Of a stretch of DNA of 5,663 bases, positions 1-5,663 are shown one piece after another. The first letter of the stretch is position 1. Each line of letters opens with the position of its first letter. The DNA is taken from NCBI GenBank assembly GCA_002391385.1, contig DGEY01000096.1, forward strand, positions 1 through 5,663, read 5' to 3'. The notes beneath the pieces were generated by a model that was not told where the DNA came from, ran no database searches, and saw only the letters and a program-made list of their open reading frames with translations. The position numbers and the translations under genes are program-made. The DNA comes from Firmicutes bacterium UBA3914. GTDB taxonomy: Bacteria; Bacillota; Limnochordia; Darwinibacteriales; Darwinibacteriaceae.

Positions 1-1043
1 TCAACCAGCTCGGCCATGGCCTCAGGCTCCTGGCAGGATACGGGCAGGACAAACATATCCATACCCCAGACCGGGTTCACGAAGTCCGTGGCTCTGGGGC
101 CCATGGGGAAGAAGACCCAGCCGTAGTCGAAGTCCACCTCTTTGGCATGGTCCGGCAGGGCATAGAGGTCCAGGCGGAACATGGCCACTTTGCCCTGGTT
201 GAACTCGGCACGGATGTCGTACTTATCGCCAACCATGACGCAGCCGTGTACTTGATCCAGCTCTTTCCACATCTCGATGGCTTCGATGGCTTCCGGATCG
301 TTCATGGCGAAGACCGCTTTGCCGTCCACGAACTTGATGATCCCGCCGCCGTTGGCGTAAACAGCCATCTCCTGCTCGATGGGCCAGGGATCGAGGCGGG
401 CGCCAACGCCGTAGATGTCAACCACTCCATCGCCATCGATATCCTGCGTCAAAGCGATGGCCAGCTCCTTCATGGTCTCCCAGTTCCAGCGGCCTTCATT
501 CTGCAGCTCGTTGGGTGTGGGCAGCCCAGCCTGTACAAACAGGTCACGGTTGTAGATCCAGCCCTGGGCAGAACCGATATCCATGTTCCTCTGGTAGCTG
601 CCGTTGACGGAGATGCCGTAGGCCTTACCCTGGTAGCTGGAGTACAGTTCCCGCATGTTCTTGTGGGAGCCGGGCAGGCTTGCATAGTACTCCTCAGTTA
701 GGATATCATCCAAGGGTAGGAGCGCCCCATTTCCAGCCAGGAGCGGCAGCCAGCGGTTGGTAATGTAGATCAGATCGCCCACTGGATCGCCCGCGATGAT
801 GCTGGCTAAAATGCGGTGCTCCGCACCATCCCAATCCACCTGCACAAACTCGATCTTGCAGTTGAAGGCCTCCTCCACTTTCTCCAAGCGGCCGCGGCCC
901 TCGCCATCGGTGAAATACTCCCGCATGCCATCAGCCATGTAGCTGGCGATCTTGATGGTCTGCCCGCCGAGATCGTACTCAGCAGCCAGAACCGGCACGC
1001 TGAACAGCAGAACAACCAACAGCACACTAACCAAGCGTTTCAC
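1..1043 (-). CDS. Extracellular solute-binding protein (family 1) of a sugar ABC transporter, 3' end cut by window edge
   Basis: Substrate-capturing subunit of the sugar importer whose permeases lie just upstream. I translated 347 residues, open to the window edge; the family usually runs to about 400-450, so roughly the last fifth is missing. The start is GTG at 1041-1043: AAGGAGG lies 9 bases upstream, and an in-frame TAG at 1062-1064 excludes a longer protein. Residues 1-20 are a signal peptide (MKR, then a hydrophobic run ending PVLA) with a signal peptidase I type site before AEYD. There is no lipobox cysteine. Residues 201-209 (DIDGDGVVD) resemble a calcium-binding EF-hand loop, as seen in many proteins of this class. 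Tryptophans are frequent (71, 98, 162, 186, 188, 220, 259, 309, 326), which suits stacking on sugar rings, and the N-D-P-E-A-I-E-A-I-E-M-W segment near 248-259 is family-typical. The class is clear; the ligand is not. Confidence 0.93.
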   Translation of the reverse strand, partial: MKRLVSVLLVVLLFSVPVLAAEYDLGGQTIKIASYMADGMREYFTDGEGRGRLEKVEEAFNCKIEFVQVDWDGAEHRILASIIAGDPVGDLIYITNRWLPLLAGNGALLPLDDILTEEYYASLPGSHKNMRELYSSYQGKAYGISVNGSYQRNMDIGSAQGWIYNRDLFVQAGLPTPNELQNEGRWNWETMKELAIALTQDIDGDGVVDIYGVGARLDPWPIEQEMAVYANGGGIIKFVDGKAVFAMNDPEAIEAIEMWKELDQVHGCVMVGDKYDIRAEFNQGKVAMFRLDLYALPDHAKEVDFDYGWVFFPMGPRATDFVNPVWGMDMFVLPVSCQEPEAMAELV

Positions 1044-1052
1044 TCTTTGATT

Positions 1053-1059
1053 CCTCCTT
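1053..1059 (-). promoter_or_regulatory. Ribosome binding site of the solute-binding protein gene
   Basis: On the minus strand this reads AAGGAGG, a perfect Shine-Dalgarno core, 9 bases before the GTG at 1041-1043. It decides the start. The nearest in-frame stop upstream is TAG at 1062-1064, so no longer frame is possible, and the next in-frame GTG (codon 7) has no such site and would remove the basic head of the signal peptide. Confidence 0.9.
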
Positions 1060-1070
1060 CTCTATTTTTT

Positions 1071-1098
1071 GCATCCTGCTTCCTGCATCTTGTTCTTG
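1071..1098 (-). repeat. Degenerate tandem heptamer repeat in the 76-base permease/binding-protein spacer
   Basis: On the plus strand, four consecutive 7-base units read GCATCCT, GCTTCCT, GCATCTT and GTTCTTG. The first three differ from one another at one or two positions; the fourth is weak. On the minus strand, the transcribed sense, the tract is purine-rich (AGGATGC, AGGAAGC, AAGATGC units). It lies in the only real gap of the operon (1044-1119), between the second permease stop and the binding-protein ribosome site. I see no clear hairpin, terminator or promoter of the TTGACA/TATAAT type in that gap. The repeat is short and imperfect, so chance remains possible. Confidence 0.5.
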
Positions 1099-1119
1099 CC
1101 TTCTGAACGCATCCCCCCT

Positions 1120-2031
1120 TTACCCAACCAAACCTGTCTTCTCAATACTCTCAATGAAGTACCTCTGCAAAAACGCATAGAGGATCAGCACCGGCAGAAC
1201 GTAAAGGAGCATGCCGGCGTTGTTCACCAGCTGGATGTACGTCCCCTCCACCGCCTTATTGGCCCAGGGGTAGTTGTACTGCGAGTTGATGGTGGCCAGG
1301 CCCAGCTGCAGCAGCTTCGCGCCTGGCAGAAACAGATTGGTGTAAAACAGATCATTCCAGTTCCACACAAAGGAGAAGAGGAACACGATCATGGCAATGG
1401 GTTTGGCATTGGGCAGCATGATCTGGAAAAAGGTGCGCAAATGCCCCGCCCCATCCACGTAAGCCGCCTCTTCCAGGCTGGTGGACATGCCTCGGAAGAA
1501 GTTGCGGGTGATGAAGATGAACAGTCCGCTGCGCTTGGCCGTTCCCGTGAGGGCCATGAGCACCAGGGGCCAGAAGCTGCCGATCAAGTTCAGCCCCGGC
1601 TCGGGGATGAGCCCGAAAAGATCGAAGTAGCGGAAGTTCAGGAACAAAGGCACCATCACCATCTGCGGCGGGATCACTATGGAGAGGATCACCAAGGCAA
1701 AGACCAAGTTAGAGCCGGGATAGCGCCAGCGGGCAAAGCCGTAGCCGATGATCATGGTCGCGGCCAGCTCCAAGGTGCTCAAAAGCACCGTCACCCCCAC
1801 GGTGTTCACCAGGGCCCGGGGGTAGTCCAGCATCTTCCAGGCCACCTCGAAGTTCAGCCTGGTGAGCTGCCGGGGGATCCAGTTCACGGTGAGATCGTAC
1901 ATATCATCGGGATGCATCACCGCCGCGGAAAGCTGCCTTAAGAGGGGATAGAGGATGATAAACCCAATCCCCACCAAAAGGCCGAAGCGCACCAGTTTTG
2001 CACCCGTTGCCAACAGCTTATTAAGTCTCAT
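1120..2031 (-). CDS. Carbohydrate ABC transporter permease, MalG type
   Basis: Inner-membrane subunit of a binding-protein-dependent sugar importer; it pairs with the MalF-type permease encoded just upstream. At 303 residues it is of normal or slightly long size. Six hydrophobic segments can be seen near 15-35, 77-100, 107-130, 148-175, 212-235 and 272-292. The cytoplasmic EAA loop, which docks on the ATPase, lies at about 187-207: E188-A-A, then D193-G-A-G and I204-M-L-P. The C-terminal stretch (Q289-R-Y-F-I-E-S-I) matches the usual MalG-like ending. The long loop after the first segment (about 36-76) is normal for this subgroup. The ATG at 2029-2031 has GGAGGG 6 bases upstream and lies inside the end of the preceding permease gene (11-base overlap), so the two are probably translated together. 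The transported sugar is unknown. Confidence 0.95.
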   Translation of the reverse strand: MRLNKLLATGAKLVRFGLLVGIGFIILYPLLRQLSAAVMHPDDMYDLTVNWIPRQLTRLNFEVAWKMLDYPRALVNTVGVTVLLSTLELAATMIIGYGFARWRYPGSNLVFALVILSIVIPPQMVMVPLFLNFRYFDLFGLIPEPGLNLIGSFWPLVLMALTGTAKRSGLFIFITRNFFRGMSTSLEEAAYVDGAGHLRTFFQIMLPNAKPIAMIVFLFSFVWNWNDLFYTNLFLPGAKLLQLGLATINSQYNYPWANKAVEGTYIQLVNNAGMLLYVLPVLILYAFLQRYFIESIEKTGLVG

Positions 2032-2908
2032 AGTGCACCCTCCGCCCCAGCAGGATGATGGTTACAGCCAAGATGCCTAACACCGCGAGGAAATAGATCC
2101 AGGACATGGCCGTGCTCACGCCAAAGCCCGCCCCCATCCAGGCCGCGTTTTGAATCAGCTCCAACAGGGCGTTATCCGCGGCCGTAAAGGAATCCACGAT
2201 GGTGTAGACCACATTCACCAAAAGCAGCGGCGATACCAAAGGGAAGGTGATCTTCCAAAAGGCCTCCCAGCCCGTGGCCCCTTCCATATGGGCCGCCTCG
2301 TAAAGGGATTTGGGGATGGACTGGAGCGCGGCCAAAAAGATCAGGATCTGGATGCCCGAAGCCCGGATAATCAACGGCACCTCGTTGATGGCCTGGAAGA
2401 TGAACCCGATAAAGCCCTGGGGCAGCTTCAAAGTGGTGAGCAGCTGCTGGAGGGTGCTCAAAGAGAGCAAGCCCGACTCGCTGAAGCTCACCGCCTGCTG
2501 CATGTAATCGGCCTGCTGCATCTTGAGGCTGATCTCCGCCCCCATAATCACCGGCAGGAAGAAGATCACCCGGGCCAGCATGCGCCCCCGGAATTTCTGG
2601 TTGAGCAGGTTGGCGGCGAAGAAGCTGAAGATGAGGACCACCGGGATGCGGGCCGCCATGGTGACCACCGTTTCCACAAAGACCTGGCGGAAGCGGGGAT
2701 CTACCGTGAGCACATGCCGGTAGTTATCCAGGCCCACGAAATCAAGCTCATAGCCTGTGGGCACGATGGTGAGCTTGCTCAGGCTGAAGATCACCGACTG
2801 GGCAAAGGGATAGGCCAAAAAGGCCAGAAAGCCCACGATAAAAGGCAGGGTGAAGAGCAGCCCCAAAAGGCTTTTCTGGGCGCTTAAGGATAATCGCAGC
2901 CGCCGCAT
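2021..2908 (-). CDS. Carbohydrate ABC transporter permease, MalF/UgpA type
   Basis: Inner-membrane subunit of the sugar importer, partner of the MalG-type permease. It has 295 residues, the normal length. Hydrophobic segments appear near 13-42, 79-102, 111-125, 165-195, 224-240 and 266-287. The EAA loop is clear at about 199-224: Y203-E-A-A-H-M-E-G210 followed by W217... F-W-K-I220-T-F-P, preceded by the family-typical LQSIPKSL. The stretch between the F-F-L-P-V-I-M segment (116-122) and S184-G-I-Q-I-L-I-F contains an extra polar, glutamine-rich region (about 128-163) that looks longer than in ordinary MalF-type sugar permeases and may face the outside. The ATG follows directly on the TAG of the DUF5696 gene, with a GGAGG core 7 bases upstream. 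No ATP-binding partner is encoded in the window. Confidence 0.95.
   Translation of the reverse strand: MRRLRLSLSAQKSLLGLLFTLPFIVGFLAFLAYPFAQSVIFSLSKLTIVPTGYELDFVGLDNYRHVLTVDPRFRQVFVETVVTMAARIPVVLIFSFFAANLLNQKFRGRMLARVIFFLPVIMGAEISLKMQQADYMQQAVSFSESGLLSLSTLQQLLTTLKLPQGFIGFIFQAINEVPLIIRASGIQILIFLAALQSIPKSLYEAAHMEGATGWEAFWKITFPLVSPLLLVNVVYTIVDSFTAADNALLELIQNAAWMGAGFGVSTAMSWIYFLAVLGILAVTIILLGRRVHYET
2038..2043 (-). promoter_or_regulatory. Ribosome binding site of the MalG-type permease gene
   Basis: The minus strand reads GGAGGG, 6 bases before the ATG at 2029-2031. The site lies wholly inside the last codons of the upstream permease gene, so ribosomes finishing that gene can re-initiate here after the 11-base overlap. 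Confidence 0.8.
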
Positions 2909-5663
2909 CTAACTCCCTCCCCTCAGGCGCACAAAATCCCTGGCTGGCACGGTTACCCCGTTGTACTGTGCTTCGCTGAAGCCGAAGTTCACCACCACCA
3001 GATCGCCGTTGGCGAAACGGGTTGCGGTAAGTTCGGGGCTGAGGCGGGTAAAGTCCACGATGCGCTCCCCCGCCAGATCCCCAAGTTCAGCGTTGTAGCG
3101 CCGGTAGATGCGGGCCCCTTCCTGGAGCCAGTAGTCTTTTTGCACACTCAAAAGCCGCGCGTATTCCGTCTCCTTGAGGAGCGAAGCGTCTTCCCAGATC
3201 AGCAGGAGGTAAAGGCCGCTCGCGGTCTGGGCGGAGCGCAGGATGTGCTCCTCCAGATCGATGGCAAGGTTCATAGGTCCCCCCGCGTAATCCACCAGCC
3301 CCTGCAGGACCATCTGCAGGAAGGGCACGGACTCATCTGCCAAGTTGTAGCCGGTGCTGGTCTGGGGTACATTCAGCACCGAGCTGGCATAGGGCAGGGC
3401 CAGGGCATTGCCCCCATCGATCTGGAGGGCAAGGCCCGCTGCCTGGATCTTTTCCAGCTGAGCCTGGATCTGGGCCGCGGCCTGCACCCGGTCCACCACC
3501 CGCCTTTCATCCCGCTGCAGGTCGGAGTGCACCTCCCTGCCCATGCTGGGCACAGCCAGGCCCGTCAGGCCCAAAGCGCGGTAGTCTTCCAGGAACCCAT
3601 CTACCAGCTGGGGCAGGACCGCGGGGGATAGGATATACCGCACGGGTTTGGCCAAGGCCTGATAGGTTACGGGATCGAAATCCGGCCAGGTGGCATACAT
3701 CCCGTTCACCGCCCGGGCCGCCTGGCGCGCGGGGAGAAAGCCCTGCAGCACTCCGGAGCGCTGCACCTTCAAGAACTCCACCGCGGGGTAAAAGGGCACC
3801 CCATTTTCCGCCAGAAACTGGGCCAGCTCCACAAGGCCCTTCCTTCCCCCCAGCCCCGGGGCGAGCTTGACCCCTGCGGGGTACTGATGCTCCAGGCCCC
3901 CCTTGAGCCAGCCGGAATAGCGCAGACTGAGGTTAGTTATCCCCAGGTCTAAAAGCTCTTCCACCATGGCCCCGGCCTGGCTGAAGGTGGTCAGGGGCAG
4001 CTGCACTTCCCGGGCCACGCCCAAGACAGGCTGCACCTTGGGCACCACACCGATCACTTCCAGGAAGAAGGGAATCCCCTCCCCCTGGCGGCGCTGGGAC
4101 AGAAGGCCCCGTTCCAGGAGGTAGTTTTGGTAATAGCGGGCCATGCCGCTGTAGCTCGCCTCCTCTCCGTAGAGGAAGGCATAGCGCACGGTGAGATCGC
4201 CCAAGTAGGGCCGGCTCTGGTAGAGGTTGATCTGGGTAAACTGATCCAGGCGCCGCGCGGCCTTGGGGATGGTCTGGAAGACCGGGTAGGCGATGTTGTA
4301 CTGGCCGGTGGGCCGGGCAATGTCCGCCCGGATCTGGGCGATGGCTTCGCCCTCTTCAATCACGGCGAAAAACGCCCTTCCCCCCTGTTTGAGGCCGAAG
4401 ACGGGCAGATGGTTCACTTCCCTGTCGAAGGGCCGCCGCTCGCTTAAGGGCAGGGCCCCATCCTGGCCGTAAACGGACTCGCTGTACAGCGTCTGGCCCG
4501 TCTTCCCGTTGTTCAGGTAGATCAGGGCTCCGCTGCCATCTGGGACGAAGATGTAGCCTTCCGCTTGGCTGTCCGCGGCACCGAAGTAGCGGAGCAGGGT
4601 GATGCTGGTCAAGGGATAGGTGGCCAGCTCCTTGCTGTGGTCGTAGATGACCACCTCCTCCCCTAAGGAGCCGTCCCAGTTCACTTCAAAGGCTGTGGGC
4701 CGGTCCTTGGGGTAGACCACTTCCGCCATGGGGATGCGCACCACAAGCTCTCTTCCGTCCAGATGGTATTCCACCGGGACGAAGAAGCGCTCCAAAGACG
4801 GAATGGGGGGATCCAGGCGGTTTTGCACATGGTCCCTGGTCAGCTCCGCCACCCCGTAGCCCACCTTGGCGAAAATGCGGACCACCTGTTCCTGGATGAG
4901 CGGTGCCAACCGGGCCAGGAGGTAGCTTGGCTCCTCCTTCAGATGGGAAAAATCATCCTTGGTCAAATCCGAAGTGCTGGTAATGTCCTGGCGGAAGCCC
5001 ACTGATCTGGCCCCTTCCCCGCTGGCCAGGAGATACCCCGTGAACTTTTCCAAAAGGAGGTAGAGAACATCCATGCGCTCCTTGGCGATTCTCTCTTCCA
5101 GGCGGCGGAGCTCCTGGGAGCCCGCCTCCAGTTCCTTGGCTTCCGCCACCAGAGACTGGTATTCTTCCGTGAGGGGCACGATCACCAGCTCGCCGAAGAG
5201 GCGCCGCTCCAGCTCCCGGGCCGCGCTGGTCACCCCCAGCTCGAAGGGATAAGGCTCCCGCAGATAGATGGGGGTGTAGTAGCGCAGCAGGGTGTTTTGG
5301 TCCCCTGGGCTCACCTTGGCCAGGACCTCTTCCTCAAAGATGCCCGCCTTGATCAGCTGGGGTATGAGGGCAGCGCTTTCCGGGTACTCCGGCCCGAAGA
5401 GGTATTCCACCCGCACCCCGTCCCCGAGGGGTATGATCTCCGCCTGGCCCAGCTGCACGCTGTGGGCCCAGCTGTCCATGAGCTTGTCGGGGCTGGTGGG
5501 GGCATCGTAGCGGAGCTGCAGCACATCCTGCCCCACGCCGTGGCGCATGCTGCGCCCCTGGGGGTTGGAAAACCAGGTTTCCCCCGCGGCTCTATCGTAG
5601 ACCGCTATTTCCGTGGTCTCGGGGTGGATGTACAGGGCCAAATGCTCATTTTCCGCGCACAGG
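2909..5663 (-). CDS. DUF5696-family protein, possible extracellular glycan-active enzyme, 5' end cut by window edge
   Basis: Large protein of unknown activity; 917 residues are visible and the frame is still open at the window edge. The TTG at 5639-5641 is not a convincing start: family-like sequence (L-C-A-E-N-E-H-L-A-L-Y) runs through it and no good ribosome site precedes it. Numbering below starts at that TTG. Residues 1-90 look like a beta-rich head (L-Y-I-H-P-E-T-T-E-I-A-V, then W23-F-S-N-P). Residues 93-260 are largely helical, with a charged, coiled-coil-like stretch at 158-200. Residues 285-500 are again beta-rich and include PDGSGALIYLNNGK (367-380), which I recall as a family signature. 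Residues 525-800 look like a TIM barrel: strand-like L571-S-L-R-Y-S-G-W-L-K-G-G, P617-F-Y-P-A-V-E-F, L695-A-V-P-S-M-G-R-E-V and L737-A-L-Q-I-D742-G-G-N, then V772-P-F-L-Q-M-V-L-Q-G. The end (868-907) resembles the small beta domain that closes many glycosidases. Next to sugar permeases, a glycosidase or glycan-binding role is inferred, not shown. Confidence 0.85.
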   Translation of the reverse strand, partial: LCAENEHLALYIHPETTEIAVYDRAAGETWFSNPQGRSMRHGVGQDVLQLRYDAPTSPDKLMDSWAHSVQLGQAEIIPLGDGVRVEYLFGPEYPESAALIPQLIKAGIFEEEVLAKVSPGDQNTLLRYYTPIYLREPYPFELGVTSAARELERRLFGELVIVPLTEEYQSLVAEAKELEAGSQELRRLEERIAKERMDVLYLLLEKFTGYLLASGEGARSVGFRQDITSTSDLTKDDFSHLKEEPSYLLARLAPLIQEQVVRIFAKVGYGVAELTRDHVQNRLDPPIPSLERFFVPVEYHLDGRELVVRIPMAEVVYPKDRPTAFEVNWDGSLGEEVVIYDHSKELATYPLTSITLLRYFGAADSQAEGYIFVPDGSGALIYLNNGKTGQTLYSESVYGQDGALPLSERRPFDREVNHLPVFGLKQGGRAFFAVIEEGEAIAQIRADIARPTGQYNIAYPVFQTIPKAARRLDQFTQINLYQSRPYLGDLTVRYAFLYGEEASYSGMARYYQNYLLERGLLSQRRQGEGIPFFLEVIGVVPKVQPVLGVAREVQLPLTTFSQAGAMVEELLDLGITNLSLRYSGWLKGGLEHQYPAGVKLAPGLGGRKGLVELAQFLAENGVPFYPAVEFLKVQRSGVLQGFLPARQAARAVNGMYATWPDFDPVTYQALAKPVRYILSPAVLPQLVDGFLEDYRALGLTGLAVPSMGREVHSDLQRDERRVVDRVQAAAQIQAQLEKIQAAGLALQIDGGNALALPYASSVLNVPQTSTGYNLADESVPFLQMVLQGLVDYAGGPMNLAIDLEEHILRSAQTASGLYLLLIWEDASLLKETEYARLLSVQKDYWLQEGARIYRRYNAELGDLAGERIVDFTRLSPELTATRFANGDLVVVNFGFSEAQYNGVTVPARDFVRLRGGS
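2913..2920 (-). promoter_or_regulatory. Ribosome binding site of the MalF-type permease gene
   Basis: The minus strand reads GGAGGGAG, with its GGAGG core 7 bases from the ATG at 2906-2908. The site doubles as the codons for the last residues (G-G-S) of the DUF5696 protein, whose TAG stop touches the ATG. This arrangement points to translational coupling. Confidence 0.8.

Noticed and set aside
147..701. Plus-strand open frame of 184 codons
   Set aside because: Antisense to the binding-protein gene, which has a signal peptide, a strong ribosome site and family motifs. The plus-strand frame has none.
806..1027. Minus-strand open frame of 73 codons beginning MCCWLFC
   Set aside because: It is the alternative frame of the binding-protein signal peptide region; its cysteine-rich start is a frame-shifted reading of that gene.
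1044..1119. Possible terminator or internal promoter in the permease/binding-protein spacer
   Set aside because: The transcribed strand is purine-rich, with no GC stem followed by a U run, and I find no paired TTGACA-like and TATAAT-like boxes. The T run at 1065-1070 is on the plus strand, so it reads as A's in the transcript.
1069..1941. Plus-strand open frame of 290 codons
   Set aside because: It lies antisense to the MalG-type permease gene. Its product is full of H, Q, G and E with no recognisable domain, as expected from the complement of a GC-rich membrane-protein gene.
2150..2887. Plus-strand open frame of 245 codons
   Set aside because: Antisense to the MalF-type permease gene, with the same His/Gln/Glu/Gly-rich shadow composition and no supporting ribosome site or domain.
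3299..3320. Inverted repeat CCTGCAG...CTGCAGG
   Set aside because: It lies within coding sequence and comes from the repeated Leu-Gln codons (CTG CAG) of L-Q-M-V-L-Q in the DUF5696 protein.

Overview
The window holds one tight gene cluster, entirely on the minus strand, which looks like a carbohydrate uptake operon. In transcription order it contains: a large DUF5696-family protein of unknown activity (2909-5663, 5' end cut by the window edge); a MalF-type sugar ABC permease (2021-2908); a MalG-type sugar ABC permease (1120-2031); and a family 1 extracellular solute-binding protein (1-1043, 3' end cut by the other edge). There are no RNA genes, mobile elements, CRISPR arrays or convincing terminators. 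The long open frames on the plus strand are antisense shadows of these genes.

The organism is probably a GC-rich member of the Bacillota (Firmicutes). Shine-Dalgarno sites are very strong, GTG is used as a start, and the DUF5696 plus sugar-permease partnership is one I associate with Paenibacillus and clostridial or limnochordial genomes. The solute-binding protein has a signal peptide but no lipobox cysteine. That would be unusual for a single-membrane Gram-positive and fits a double-membrane (diderm) Firmicute or a relative. This placement is inference; no marker gene is present.

The first three genes are packed for translational coupling. The DUF5696 stop codon abuts the first permease start (TAGATG), and the two permease genes overlap by 11 bases. 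A 76-base purine-rich spacer then separates the second permease from the binding-protein gene. It carries a degenerate tandem heptamer repeat and a perfect AAGGAGG ribosome site. No ATPase gene is visible, so the transporter either uses an ATPase encoded just outside the window or a shared MsmX-type ATPase.

The likely joint function is this: the binding protein captures a sugar or oligosaccharide outside the membrane, the two permeases form the channel, and the DUF5696 protein, whose layout resembles a TIM-barrel glycosidase with flanking beta domains, processes the glycan before uptake. The substrate and the DUF5696 activity cannot be told from the sequence. The DUF5696 protein is the best candidate for something undescribed here.
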